From contig JAJQHQ010000103.1 in the NCBI GenBank assembly GCA_021199655.1, positions 1 to 64,000 of the forward strand: 64,000 nt of DNA. Reading direction: 5' to 3'. The notes under the pieces are model-generated. The model saw nothing but the letters and a program-made list of their open reading frames with translations, had not been told where the DNA came from and did no database searches. Of this stretch, positions 26,703 to 35,445 are shown piece by piece. This DNA comes from Lachnospiraceae bacterium. Its GTDB lineage: Bacteria; Bacillota; Clostridia; Lachnospirales; Lachnospiraceae. A program made the translations under genes and the position numbers. The first letter of the stretch is position 1. Each line of letters starts with the position of its first letter.

Positions 26703-26766
26703 TACTATTCACGGCGAGCCTGACATTTGCTGTCAGGCTGCGCCAGAACACGTTTCGGATGTGTGA
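26703..26766. repeat. Half element matching 17221-17286
   Basis: TACTATTCACGGCGAGCCTG and the following 44 bases are nearly identical to the tadZ-tadA element but lack its right arm. A truncated copy placed just after the last Tad gene. Confidence 0.85.
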
Positions 26767-26795
26767 ATTTCCCGCAGATAATAGAGCGCTGCCTA

Positions 26796-26824
26796 TTGAC
26801 TCCCACGGAAAAAGCATGTTATGC
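26796..26824 (+). promoter_or_regulatory. Probable rhomboid gene promoter
   Basis: TTGACT (26796-26801), a 17-nt spacer and TTATGC (26819-26824), 42 nt before the start codon. Confidence 0.55.
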
Positions 26825-26865
26825 TCTGTCACAAAGTCGTTGCATAAATCAGGTGGGAGGACAGA

Positions 26866-27501
26866 ATGCAGGAAGCAGTTGATTTTTTTAAATCAAGGCA
26901 GCCGGTTAATCTGGCGATCGTTCTTACAAATATTATTGTTTTCGTTATCTTAAGCATCATCGGCGATACCGAGGATGGGTACTTTATGGTTATGCACGGA
27001 GCGAATTTTGCGCCGTATGTTGTGGAGTATGGTCAGTACTACAGGCTCTTTACCTGTATGTTTCTGCAGTTTGGGGTTCAGCATTTATTTAATAATATGC
27101 TTGTTCTGATCTTTCTGGGGGATGACCTGGAAAGACTTGCCGGAAAGCTGCGCTTTCTGATCATTTATTTTGGGGGCGGGCTGATCGGAAATATTGTGTC
27201 CGTAGCCTATGATATGCGAACGGGTGAATACAGCGTGTCTGCCGGAGCCTCCGGCGCAATCTTTGCCGTGATCGGCGCACTTCTTGCCGTGGTCATCCTG
27301 AATAAAGGGAAAATTCCGGCATACACCAGACGGAGGATGTTCCTGATGGCATCATTGTCCGTGCTGCAGGGACTCACAGCTACCGGTATAGACAACTGCG
27401 CGCACATCGGAGGAATGGTCAGTGGATTTTTGCTGGCGATGCTGTTCCATCGGAAGCTGACCTTTGAGGAAAGAATTCCGGTGGAGGATTTTCGCGAGTG
27501 A
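26866..27501 (+). CDS. Rhomboid family intramembrane serine protease
   Basis: 211 residues with about six hydrophobic helices. HLFNN (73-77) is in the second helix, the catalytic Ser129 in GASGA and the catalytic His180 in CAHIGG, so both active residues are present. Rhomboids cleave membrane proteins within the bilayer; the substrate is unknown. GGGAGGAC precedes the ATG. Monocistronic, bracketed by repeat elements on both sides. Confidence 0.92.
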   Translation: MQEAVDFFKSRQPVNLAIVLTNIIVFVILSIIGDTEDGYFMVMHGANFAPYVVEYGQYYRLFTCMFLQFGVQHLFNNMLVLIFLGDDLERLAGKLRFLIIYFGGGLIGNIVSVAYDMRTGEYSVSAGASGAIFAVIGALLAVVILNKGKIPAYTRRRMFLMASLSVLQGLTATGIDNCAHIGGMVSGFLLAMLFHRKLTFEERIPVEDFRE

Positions 27502-27513
27502 GCGAAGAAAATC

Positions 27514-27562
27514 GTAACGAATCAGGACAGTACCTTGCACCTACTGCGAGGTTCGTATAAAT
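27514..27562 (+). repeat. Degenerate left-module repeat
   Basis: GTAACGAATCAGGACAGTAC followed by a decayed CTTGCACCTACTGCGAGG hairpin. It begins 12 nt after the rhomboid stop. Confidence 0.75.
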
Positions 27563-27590
27563 CATATGAAAATATATAGCGTACGAAAAT

Positions 27591-28487
27591 TCACTGTTCT
27601 GACATGCCTGACATGCTGACGGCGGGGATGCACAGACAGAAATCCGTAAAGGAAGCGCCCTCTTCCGTGCCTGTCTCCACAGAGATGGTGCCGCCGTGCA
27701 GCTCGGCGACAGTGCGGACAATGGACAGGCCAAGCCCGGTACCGTTGGATTTGTGTGTGACAAACGGGTCGAAGAGAGTATCCAGATATTCTTCCGGGAT
27801 GCCGGGACCGTTATCCCTTACATGGAGACACAGGAAAGGAGAGTCCCCGGTGTCGTATGGCATCGTATATAGAAGAATCCGGCGCTGATGGGAGTCCGGC
27901 ATGGAGGACAGCGCGTCTGCCGCGTTGATCAGCAGGTTCGTCAGTGCTTCTTTAAGACGTGTACGGTCTGCCCGGATGACGATTGTATTATCTTCATCGG
28001 GGACATTGCCTGCATGGACATTGTCTGTGGGAGTATGGATCGCTGAAGTATCACCGTCTGTGGGAGCATTAACGGCGGGAACACTGTCGGCGGAAGCATC
28101 GTCTGAGGAACCGATATCGAGCCGGATATGATGCTCTTTAAGCAGAGGCTGAGCGGAGACAAGAAGTTCCCGAAAGAGATCCTGCACCGGAAAAACGGTA
28201 AATTCAGGCTGATATTCCCGTGTCACTGCAAGGGAATCCTTCAACAGCCGGAGCAGATGCTGGATGTCACCTTTGGTCTGCGCCCAGAGTGGAGAAGCAT
28301 TGACGCAGGGATATTCCTTTTCCAGCAGCTGAAGGGAGCTGTAGATCAGGGTGAGGGGATTGCGGTTTTTGTGCTCCGGGCTGCGGCCTTTGCACTCCGG
28401 GCTGCCGAGAGTGTGACGGTGTCGGCGGCATGATTTACGGGTGTAAGAGAATGGGAGGAAGGTATATCGGATATTGTCATAACTCAC
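27591..28487 (-). CDS. Soluble orphan histidine kinase
   Basis: About 298 residues if GTG 28487 is used; ATG 28604 is further upstream, but that extension runs through a repeat core. The H-box EHKNRNPLTLI keeps the phospho-acceptor His near residue 38. N box NLLINAADAL, G1 VRDNGPGIP, F box DPFVTHK and G2 NGTGLGLSIV follow. A low-complexity Thr/Asp/Ala insert (about residues 110-145) separates dimerisation and ATPase parts. There is no sensor domain, membrane helix or adjacent response regulator. It may be an N-terminally truncated kinase. Confidence 0.8.
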   Translation of the reverse strand: MSYDNIRYTFLPFSYTRKSCRRHRHTLGSPECKGRSPEHKNRNPLTLIYSSLQLLEKEYPCVNASPLWAQTKGDIQHLLRLLKDSLAVTREYQPEFTVFPVQDLFRELLVSAQPLLKEHHIRLDIGSSDDASADSVPAVNAPTDGDTSAIHTPTDNVHAGNVPDEDNTIVIRADRTRLKEALTNLLINAADALSSMPDSHQRRILLYTMPYDTGDSPFLCLHVRDNGPGIPEEYLDTLFDPFVTHKSNGTGLGLSIVRTVAELHGGTISVETGTEEGASFTDFCLCIPAVSMSGMSEQ

Positions 28488-28510
28488 TTGCTTCTTTCGT
28501 TCGGGATCTT

Positions 28511-28537
28511 GTAGCTGTAAAGGCACTGTACAGTTAC
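28511..28537 (+). repeat. Repeat core between kinase and HIT gene
   Basis: GTAGCTGT-AAAGGCACTGT-ACAGTTAC, forward orientation, upstream of the HIT gene and of the kinase start. Confidence 0.85.
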
Positions 28538-28587
28538 GAATGTTTGAGAGTCTAGCATTATTTTTGCGAAATAGCAAGAAGATTCGA

Positions 28588-28616
28588 TTGACATTTTTCG
28601 ACATTCTTCATAATAT
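28588..28616 (+). promoter_or_regulatory. HIT gene promoter
   Basis: TTGACA (28588-28593), a 17-nt spacer and TAATAT (28611-28616): near-consensus sigma-A promoter. Confidence 0.8.
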
Positions 28617-28719
28617 ATAAAATATAGTATGTTAAGCAGTAAAGCACCACAAGTATCTGTATTTACGCATTACAGCACGGAAACTGTAATGCAGTAACCA
28701 AAGGAAGGCAGGTATAATT

Positions 28720-29124
28720 TTGCAGAACGATTGTATTTTTTGTAAAATCGCGAATGGAGAGATTCCATCGGCGACGTTGTACGAGGATGAGGAGTTTCGG
28801 GTAATCTTGGATCTGGGACCGGCTTCGAAGGGCCATGCATTGATTCTTCCGAAAAAACATGCCGCGAATCTTTTTGAACTTCCGGATGAGACCGCCGAAA
28901 AAGCACTCATCGTTGCGAAACGGATTGCCGGAGTACTGAAAGAAGGATTGCATGCAGAGGGGCTGAATCTGGTTCAGAACAACGGCGCGGCAGCTGGTCA
29001 GACGGTTGAACATTTTCACATTCATCTGATTCCAAGATATCAGAATGATACGGTAAATGTTACGTGGCAGCCGGGAGAACTGAGCGAGGAAGAAAAAGGG
29101 GAGATTCTGAAATTATTCCGATAA
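28720..29124 (+). CDS. HIT family nucleotide-binding hydrolase
   Basis: 134 residues from TTG 28720 with AAGGAAGGCAGG upstream. CIFCKI at the N-terminus and HFHIHLIP (98-105) hold the histidine triad. These Hint-like enzymes hydrolyse purine nucleotide phosphoramidates. The full family length is present. The sigma factor gene follows 24 nt later and may be co-transcribed. Confidence 0.93.
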   Translation: MQNDCIFCKIANGEIPSATLYEDEEFRVILDLGPASKGHALILPKKHAANLFELPDETAEKALIVAKRIAGVLKEGLHAEGLNLVQNNGAAAGQTVEHFHIHLIPRYQNDTVNVTWQPGELSEEEKGEILKLFR

Positions 29125-29148
29125 TCACAGGAAAGAGAAAGGTTGCGT

Positions 29149-29679
29149 ATGAAAAACGAACGTTTCGAAGGGTATTTTCAAAAATATCATGATGTGGTAA
29201 TGTACGTTGTCTGGGAAAAGACATCCGATCGCTTTTTGGCAGAAGAGATCGAACAGCAGGTCTTCTGCGATTTTTATGTGCACATGGAGGAAATCCGGCC
29301 GGGAGCGGAAAAAGCGTGGCTGATGCGCTGCACGAAGAATAAGGTGGTGGATCACCTTCGCGGAAAGCAGCATTGGGGAGAACTGCTGATGGACACCAGT
29401 CAGGCGGAGACGAATAATCTGCTGCTGGATGAATCCCTGATCCTTTCCGAGGAGCGTCTCATCATGCAGCAGTTTACCGGGCGTATCCTGCGTCAGGTGA
29501 AGACGGTCAACGTGCACTGGTATGAAGCACTGGAGCTTTGCTTTGTGGAAGAGCTTTCCTATTCGGAAGCTGCCGAACGGCTGGGGATCTCCGTACCATT
29601 GCTGCGCTCGTGGATATGCAGAGCCAGAGCTTATGTCAGGAAGAAGTTCTGGGAGGAGTATAAAAGAGGAGAGGTATAA
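29149..29679 (+). CDS. ECF-type RNA polymerase sigma factor
   Basis: 176 residues from ATG 29149 (AAAGAGAAAGG upstream). Region 2-like sequence lies in the first 75 residues (YFQKYHDVVMYVV, LMRCTKNKVVDHLR) and a region 4 helix-turn-helix near 125-165 (LSYSEAAERLGISVPLLRSWICRARAYVRK). It directs RNA polymerase to a specific promoter set, probably envelope or stress genes. The DUF4367 membrane protein at 30941 is the likely anti-sigma partner, although murG on the opposite strand lies between them. Confidence 0.87.
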   Translation: MKNERFEGYFQKYHDVVMYVVWEKTSDRFLAEEIEQQVFCDFYVHMEEIRPGAEKAWLMRCTKNKVVDHLRGKQHWGELLMDTSQAETNNLLLDESLILSEERLIMQQFTGRILRQVKTVNVHWYEALELCFVEELSYSEAAERLGISVPLLRSWICRARAYVRKKFWEEYKRGEV

Positions 29680-29691
29680 AGCTGACCAAAG

Positions 29692-29747
29692 TCCCCGCTT
29701 CACAGGACTGCAGGTAAACAGCAGTGCCATGAGGCGGGGATTTTTTT
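29692..29747. terminator. Terminator between sigma gene and murG
   Basis: TCCCCGC and GCGGGGA arms with additional inner pairing, followed by TTTTTTT. It serves the sigma gene and could work bidirectionally for convergent murG. Confidence 0.85.
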
Positions 29748-29751
29748 CTGA

Positions 29752-30825
29752 TTATTTATGCTTGCCTGCAGTTTCTTCAATGAGGCCGGTGATCGTTGCG
29801 ATCGCGTCTCCGGCGTCGCTGTGTTCCATTGCTGTGATATACGTCTGCCGATTCTGATAAAGATCTAAAATGGCGGAAAGCAGAAGCTCCGGTGTGATCG
29901 ATTCTTCCATCAGCACCTTGCTGAAGCCCTGTTTTTCGAAAGAGCGCGCGTTCAGGATCTGGTCGCCCCGGCTGGAGGATGAGGGAAGCGGGATCAGAAG
30001 GCTGGGCTTGCGAAGGTCCAGAAGCTCGCAGATCGCGTTCGCGCCGGCCCGGGAGACGACTACGTCAGCAAGGGCAAAGAGATCCGGCAGTTCTTTTTGA
30101 ATATATTCATACTGTACATAGCCCGGAGTGCCGTTCAGACTGTCGTCCAGATTGCCCTTTCCGCAGAGATGGACGACCTGAAAAGTCTTAAGAAGCTCCG
30201 GCAGAATGCCCCGGATGGCCTGATTGACTGCAACGGAGCCCTGACTGCCGCCGATGATCAGCAGTACCGGTTTTTCAGAGGAAAAACCGCAGAATTTCAA
30301 ACCGGCCAGACGGTTCCCGTCGTGAAGCTCGCAGCGGATTGGGGAGCCGGTGAGTACGGCCTTTCCTTCCGGCAGAGAGGAGAGCGTCTCCGGGAAATTG
30401 CAGCACACCTTTGTGGCCGCAGGAATCGCGAGACGGTTCGCCAGGCCGGGTGTCATGTCGGATTCATGGATGATGACCGGAATATGCAGTCCCTTCGCGG
30501 CCTGCACGACCGGAACAGCGACAAAACCGCCCTTGGAGAAGATGATATCCGGATGAAGTGTTTTCAGAATCTTTTTCGCTTCAAAGTACCCTTTCACAAC
30601 ACGGAAAGGATCGGAAAAATTCTTCAGGTCGAAGTAGCGGCGGAGCTTTCCGGAAGAAATCCCGTAGTAAGGGATATCGAGAGCCTCGATCAGCTGCTTT
30701 TCAATGCCGGTATAGGAGCCGATATAATGAATATCATAGCCCAGCTCCCGCAGCGTCGGAACGAGAGCGATGTTGGGCGTGACGTGTCCGGCGGTACCGC
30801 CGCCGGTGAGTACAATTCGTTTCAT
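29752..30825 (-). CDS. murG: MurG, lipid II-forming GlcNAc transferase
   Basis: 357 residues. The N-terminal GGGTAGHVTPNIAL loop, IGSYTGIEKQLI, HESDMTPGLANR and the C-terminal GGSQGSVAVNQ and SRAGANAICELL motifs are those of MurG. The enzyme adds GlcNAc to lipid I at the inner face of the membrane. It stands alone rather than in a dcw cluster, splitting a sigma/anti-sigma-like pair on the other strand. Upstream of its start is a degenerate repeat core. Confidence 0.96.
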   Translation of the reverse strand: MKRIVLTGGGTAGHVTPNIALVPTLRELGYDIHYIGSYTGIEKQLIEALDIPYYGISSGKLRRYFDLKNFSDPFRVVKGYFEAKKILKTLHPDIIFSKGGFVAVPVVQAAKGLHIPVIIHESDMTPGLANRLAIPAATKVCCNFPETLSSLPEGKAVLTGSPIRCELHDGNRLAGLKFCGFSSEKPVLLIIGGSQGSVAVNQAIRGILPELLKTFQVVHLCGKGNLDDSLNGTPGYVQYEYIQKELPDLFALADVVVSRAGANAICELLDLRKPSLLIPLPSSSSRGDQILNARSFEKQGFSKVLMEESITPELLLSAILDLYQNRQTYITAMEHSDAGDAIATITGLIEETAGKHK

Positions 30826-30858
30826 AAGAACCTCCGGGTCTGAAAGATAGGATGATTC

Positions 30859-30894
30859 GTAACTGTCCGGGAACCTCCCGGGTACGATGATTAC
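30859..30894 (-). repeat. Degenerate repeat core upstream of murG
   Basis: GTAACTGTCC...GATTAC with a CCGGGAACCTCCCGG inner palindrome, 33 nt from the murG start and in the usual orientation relative to it. Confidence 0.6.
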
Positions 30895-30940
30895 AGTTTA
30901 ATCCCTATCACAAAAAAGTCAAGAAGGGACTTTACAGCAC

Positions 30941-32107
30941 ATGAGTACAGAGCAGAACAGGACGGAAAACGCTTCAGGCGGCGCTTCCTCAAAAAAATCA
31001 AATAAAATAACGCCCATCCGTTTTCCGTACGATGCTTCGGACGATCCGGTGATTGATGATTTTCTGCTGGACAATATGCAGGAGGAGGCAGATGAGATTG
31101 AGCGGAGAATGAACTCTGATCCGGGATTCGTGAAGGCAACCGGGGAAGAGGCGGATGAGCAGTATGCGAAGATCGTTGCCCGTCTGAAAAAGATGGGTGT
31201 GTGGGAGGAAGAGAACGGGGAAGAGAAGGAAAGCGAAGAAAAGCGCGAGAATAGAGAAGAGCAAAAGAACGTAGAAAAACTGGAGATCAGTGAAGATCCG
31301 GAGAGCAGAAAACGGCAGGAGACCAAGGGTAATCCGGAGAGAAAAGAAAGGCAGGAGAACAGAGAGAACCTGAAGGGCATAGAAGAACAGGAGACTCTGG
31401 CAGAAGAAGCCGATTTAGATGAAGTGTATTACATGCTCTCAAAGGACGACCGTCAGGCTCTGGAGCTGGGGCGCCGGGAACTGCGCAGGCAGCAAAGGAA
31501 AAAGGCACGCAGCGCACGTCTGCTGCGTGTCGCAAGGCGCGGCGGAGTCGTGGCGGCAGCGTTTGTCCTGCTGTTCGCGGTGAGCATGAATGTCGACGCC
31601 AGCAGGCGGGTGATCCTGCGGATGTGGGATTCCATGACGGATGTGCTTGCAACACGGACTGCGACAAATAATCTGGAAGATTCCGTTCAAAGTACGATGG
31701 CAGAGAGTCTGGCAGCGATGGCGCAGATCGAGGAGGCGACCGGGATACCGGGGCTGAATTTTGCCTACTGGCCGGATGGGATGGAATATCTGCAGTATGA
31801 GCTTCAGGATGAAAATACAGAAGCGTATGTGTTTTTCACTTATGATGAGAAAATTCTTCAAGTGTATATGAGAAATATATATGAGGATTCCTCGAATTAT
31901 CTTATGACGGATCAGGATGCGGTTTTGGTGGAGAAGCTGGAGAGCTGGAGCGGAGCGGAGGTACGGATCTGGTCGGTGAATCCGGACTCTGATGTGGAGC
32001 AGTATCAGGCGGAGTTTGAGTATGAGGCGTTCCGTTATGTGCTCTATGGGTACATTTCTCTGGAGGAACTGGAAAGACTGGTAAAAGGAATGGATTTTTT
32101 GGCTTGA
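30941..32107 (+). CDS. DUF4367 membrane protein, possible anti-sigma factor
   Basis: 388 residues. A cytoplasmic, highly charged N-terminal half has a Glu/Arg/Lys-rich low-complexity stretch (about 85-150). A single membrane segment follows near 208-228 (GVVAAAFVLLFAVSMNV). The extracytoplasmic C-terminus carries the DUF4367 ending GYISLEELERLVKGM. This topology is typical of Firmicutes anti-sigma or sigma-associated membrane proteins. Partnership with the ECF sigma at 29149 is inferred from proximity. Confidence 0.75.
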   Translation: MSTEQNRTENASGGASSKKSNKITPIRFPYDASDDPVIDDFLLDNMQEEADEIERRMNSDPGFVKATGEEADEQYAKIVARLKKMGVWEEENGEEKESEEKRENREEQKNVEKLEISEDPESRKRQETKGNPERKERQENRENLKGIEEQETLAEEADLDEVYYMLSKDDRQALELGRRELRRQQRKKARSARLLRVARRGGVVAAAFVLLFAVSMNVDASRRVILRMWDSMTDVLATRTATNNLEDSVQSTMAESLAAMAQIEEATGIPGLNFAYWPDGMEYLQYELQDENTEAYVFFTYDEKILQVYMRNIYEDSSNYLMTDQDAVLVEKLESWSGAEVRIWSVNPDSDVEQYQAEFEYEAFRYVLYGYISLEELERLVKGMDFLA

Positions 32108-32172
32108 AGAGGAAATAAAAGGATCTTTTAATGATATGGATTATGGTAGGCGGACACAAAAGGGGGAATCGA

Positions 32173-32673
32173 ATGAGAGAGAAAAGAAAAAGAAAGATAC
32201 GAAAAAGAGGAATGGCAGCCGTGTTGCTGTTGTGTATGGCACTGGGGTCGCTGCAGGCTTCCGCAGCCGACGACCAGCTGGGTACGGTCGTGGATGGCTC
32301 ATTGCTGACGGAGGAGACAGAAGTGGAGAGTGTTGTCTATCCGCTGGCGCGTTACAGTTATCTGGCCACCGGGACAGGAACGCTGACACTTACGGGGACA
32401 CGTACTGTCCGCATGACTGGCTCTACCACCGCGACTTCCAGTGTGGACCGGATTAAGGTGCAGATGTATCTGCAGCGGCTTAAAAACGGAACCTGGGTTA
32501 ACTATCAGACAGGAACGCTGGGCATCAAGTATAATACCTACTATGTGTCGACAACTGACACGATCACGGTAGAGGGCGGCTATTACTACCGCGCCTGCGG
32601 CGCTCACGCAGCCACGGAAGGCAGTACGACGGATTCCACATCCAGCTATACCGATGGCATGTGGATTAATTAG
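32173..32673 (+). CDS. Secreted DUF6147-like protein
   Basis: 166 residues from ATG 32173 (GGGGGAA upstream); ATG 32131 is a weaker alternative. A basic start and hydrophobic core ending ASA-AD form a signal peptide of about 30 residues. The mature part is Thr/Ser/Tyr-rich beta sequence with VDRIKVQMYLQRLKNGTWVNYQTG, resembling small secreted DUF6147-type proteins of gut Clostridia. Function unknown. Its position after the anti-sigma-like gene suggests it could be a target of that regulator. Confidence 0.7.
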   Translation: MREKRKRKIRKRGMAAVLLLCMALGSLQASAADDQLGTVVDGSLLTEETEVESVVYPLARYSYLATGTGTLTLTGTRTVRMTGSTTATSSVDRIKVQMYLQRLKNGTWVNYQTGTLGIKYNTYYVSTTDTITVEGGYYYRACGAHAATEGSTTDSTSSYTDGMWIN

Positions 32674-32940
32674 CCGCCGCGGGACAGCCATCTGATGAGA
32701 ACAAACGGTAAGCCGAAAGCATACAACAGGCTGAGAACGGGCAGCAAGCCGTGGAGGACTGCGGCAGACTGCTGACAAACCGTAGTATCAGCACTGTGCG
32801 CAGCATCCTTATAAGTATTATTACAGGTATTATTACAGACAGTATCAAAGACATTTTTTCAGGCAGGACCGCTTTTAATGGTATTCCTGCAGACACGTTA
32901 CCAAACAACATTGATCCGCTTACATAAGATAAAACCTCAC

Positions 32941-32967
32941 GTAACTGTTCGGTGCTTTCATCGTTAT
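32941..32967 (-). repeat. Degenerate repeat core
   Basis: GTAACTGTTCGGTGCTTTCA followed by a decayed right arm. Confidence 0.6.
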
Positions 32968-33079
32968 ATTTTTGCAGCTGTGTGAGGAAAATGCCTGCCG
33001 CGGGAGAGAGTTTCTGCCGCAAAGCAGGTGAACAGAACAGACACTGACGGCTGATACAGGTACCTGAACACTGTTTTAA

Positions 33080-33175
33080 CATACTATATGCGGAGAGCCA
33101 CCGCATACAGAATCGCCTGAAGGCGATGCGGCGGCCTGCGTCACAGATTCGCAGCGCGAATCTGTGACAAAAAGC
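33080..33175 (+). repeat. Second repeat family, copy 1
   Basis: CATACTATAT, CGGAGAGCC, CCGCAT-CAGAAT, GCGATGCGGC and CCTGCGTCA blocks followed by the hairpin CACAGATTCGC-GCGAATCTGTG. The same blocks in the same order occur at 58441-58587. Confidence 0.75.
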
Positions 33176-33385
33176 GGTTCCTTTTTTCCGTAAGGAGCCG
33201 CAAAACAAAAAACAGAGGCGCGGCAAAGGCTGAACGGCAACTGCCGCCGGATGAAGAATTACTGTAACAGGGATATGAATCAGAGTCTGTGACAGGAACA
33301 AGGGAAAAAGCCTGTGTGGGGAGGAGAAAAAAGAACTTCGTGCACAGGCTTTTGCCCTCTGAACAGTTTCCGGTGTACCATATTA

Positions 33386-33495
33386 TATATGCTATTTGCA
33401 TGAATGTATGCTGTATGCAAGAATGTATGCCATATGCACGAATGGATGTTATATGCAGGAACGCATGGACGTATCATATATGCAGAAATGCATGA
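33386..33495 (+). repeat. Degenerate 19-24 bp tandem repeat
   Basis: About five units of the type ATATGCAxGAATGxATG, immediately upstream of the transglutaminase-like gene. Confidence 0.65.
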
Positions 33496-33505
33496 CAGGA
33501 GAAAA

Positions 33506-34798
33506 ATGAGCAGAGAAACTTATGAAGAAACATGCAGAGAAAAGCCGTCCCAAAAGCGTTTTGGCCCGGCAAAGTGCTTTACGCTGCTGGGACTTTGTGC
33601 GGTGCTGGCGCTCTATGGCTATGTGCTGTCGGGATTTCATATTGTGACACGGGTAAAATATGAGCTGACCGGCAGCGAGGAGACATGGGAGAACGCGGCG
33701 GTCATGGAGGGGTATGCCTCAACAGTGGAGGAATATTATTATGACCATCTGCCGGAGGAACTGCATGAGGCGTATCGGGAGATTTATGTGCATCTGATGC
33801 GGTATGAGGATTCGGGAGATTTCTTTTCTGCTGTCTCATCGGAGGAGTTCTGGCAGGTGTATTACGCGGTGCTGGCGGATCATCCGGAGATCTTCTGGAC
33901 GGATACGAGTGCGCGGGTGGAGGAATCTGCCCTGACAGGAACCGTGATGACCTATCAGCTTGATGTGACTGTGGAGCCTGAGGACCGGGATGCCATGCGT
34001 GAGGAACTGGAAGCGGCGGCGGACGCGTGCATTTCTCAGATTTCTTCGGATGCGACGGATTATGAGAAGATCAAAGCGGTCTACGAATATGTCATTGATA
34101 CGACGGAGTATGATGTGAACAGTGAGGACTCGCAGAACATCCAGAGTGCGCTGCTGTATCATTCTTCGGTGTGCGCCGGATATTCCAGGGCATTTCAGTA
34201 TATTCTGCACCGGATGGGACTGTTCTGCACCTACATCACCGGGACGATCGTCGACGGAGGTGACCATGGCTGGAATATGGTACGCATTGCGGAGACGGAG
34301 ATGTCGGGCGAGACCCTGGCGGGAGTACCGGAGACGGATGCTTCGGAGAATTATTATTATGTGGATGTTACGTGGGGGGATCCGGTCTTTGCGGGAAATA
34401 TGGACGACTACGATACAGAGAGTACGATCAGTTACAATTATCTCTGCTGTACGGAGATGGATCTTTTTAAAACGCATGTGCCGGATGACTCGATCGAACT
34501 TCCGGAGTGTACCTCAGATGCGTATGATTATTATAAGCTGAACGGGTTTTATTATGAAAGCTTTGACCGGGAGACCATTTATCAGGCCCTGATGGAGTCG
34601 GTACAGGCCCAGGATACGCGCATTATGATGAAGTTCGGAAGCGAGGAGGCGTATCTGGAGGCGCAGAGCGCGCTTTTTGAGGGAGATCTGCTGGATGAAC
34701 CGGGGCAGTATCTGATGCGGCTAAACGGGGTGACCAGCTGGAATTACCGATACCATACGGATGATAATTTTTATCTGATCACGATTTACTGGAACTGA
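33506..34798 (+). CDS. Membrane-anchored transglutaminase-like protein
   Basis: 430 residues from ATG 33506 (ACAGGAG upstream). One N-terminal membrane helix (FTLLGLCAVLALYGYVL, about 22-40) leaves the rest outside. The transglutaminase-like core has a Cys in SSVCAGYSRAF, His in GDHGWNMV and Asp in YYVDVTWGDP, the complete catalytic triad. Secreted members act as cysteine peptidases or cross-linkers of surface proteins. The Cna-B adhesin is a conceivable substrate class, though not shown. Confidence 0.85.
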   Translation: MSRETYEETCREKPSQKRFGPAKCFTLLGLCAVLALYGYVLSGFHIVTRVKYELTGSEETWENAAVMEGYASTVEEYYYDHLPEELHEAYREIYVHLMRYEDSGDFFSAVSSEEFWQVYYAVLADHPEIFWTDTSARVEESALTGTVMTYQLDVTVEPEDRDAMREELEAAADACISQISSDATDYEKIKAVYEYVIDTTEYDVNSEDSQNIQSALLYHSSVCAGYSRAFQYILHRMGLFCTYITGTIVDGGDHGWNMVRIAETEMSGETLAGVPETDASENYYYVDVTWGDPVFAGNMDDYDTESTISYNYLCCTEMDLFKTHVPDDSIELPECTSDAYDYYKLNGFYYESFDRETIYQALMESVQAQDTRIMMKFGSEEAYLEAQSALFEGDLLDEPGQYLMRLNGVTSWNYRYHTDDNFYLITIYWN

Positions 34799-34799
34799 G

Positions 34800-34842
34800 C
34801 GGGGCATATCCCGTATAAAGTGCGGAACATGCCCCGTAATTG
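34800..34842. terminator. Hairpin between convergent genes
   Basis: CGGGGCAT and ATGCCCCG pair around about 24 nt. No T-run follows, so termination is likely but not certain. Confidence 0.5.
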
Positions 34843-34896
34843 CAAATGTGTAAATAAATTGAATCGTTGCAAAAGTTCAGACTGTTTTGCGGCTGA

Positions 34897-35139
34897 TCAC
34901 TGCTGCAGAGCCAGCTTCAGTGCTTTTGCGAGCTGATCCGGGCAGGATGTCTGCTTAAAACCGCAGCGGATGCCTTCGAGCTTGGCGATGGCATCACTGG
35001 CTTTCATCCCTTCCACGAGACGGGCCACGCCCTGTGTGTTTCCGGAACATCCGCCGAGAAATTCAACATGTTTGATGGTATCGCCGTCCATATCAATGTG
35101 GATGTTCTGGGAACAGACACCCTGTGGTTTGTAATCCAT
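34897..35139 (-). CDS. TSCPD domain protein (TIGR03905 type)
   Basis: 80 residues from the ATG at 35139, preceded by AGGAGGT; longer in-frame upstream sequence has no ribosome site. GVCSQNIHIDMDGDTI, GGCSGNTQGVARLVEGM and QTSCPDQLAKAL contain the conserved Cys residues and the TSCPD motif. The domain is also found at the C-terminus of class II ribonucleotide reductases; the stand-alone form has no settled function. Confidence 0.9.
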   Translation of the reverse strand: MDYKPQGVCSQNIHIDMDGDTIKHVEFLGGCSGNTQGVARLVEGMKASDAIAKLEGIRCGFKQTSCPDQLAKALKLALQQ

Positions 35140-35347
35140 ATGAAATACCTCCTTTGTGTATTTGATTCCGTGAGCTGACACCTGTCGTGTCATCCGGTTC
35201 AGTATAGCGTTTTTGTACTTAATGTTCAAGTGAAATGTGAAAATGGCCTGCATTTCTTGCGGTTCACGCCAGCGCCGCGCATTCCGCAGCAAGTCACACA
35301 TGTGGATACAGAACTGACGTAAAGTTGGTCAGAGTGTGACTTGTAAC

Positions 35348-35376
35348 TTGCATTTTGCTGAAAGTGAGGGTATAGT
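35348..35376 (+). promoter_or_regulatory. mtnN promoter
   Basis: TTGCAT (35348-35353), a 17-nt spacer and TATAGT (35371-35376), 69 nt before the start. Confidence 0.65.
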
Positions 35377-35445
35377 AAACAGGTGTTTATCAAGTGTTTT
35401 TGGAACAGCAGATGATCAGCATGACAGAAAAGAGGATTCTTCAAT

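Larger units (their letters stand above)
32674..33505. other. Gene-free stretch with repeats
   Basis: No frame here looks coding. It holds a degenerate repeat core (32941), a second repeat type (33080-33175) and a short tandem repeat (33386-33495) just ahead of the transglutaminase gene. Confidence 0.6.

Noticed and set aside
32666-33301. 211-codon minus-strand frame in the gene-free stretch
   Set aside because: Crosses two repeat elements; sequence rich in Cys/Leu/Ser without domain logic and no ribosome site.
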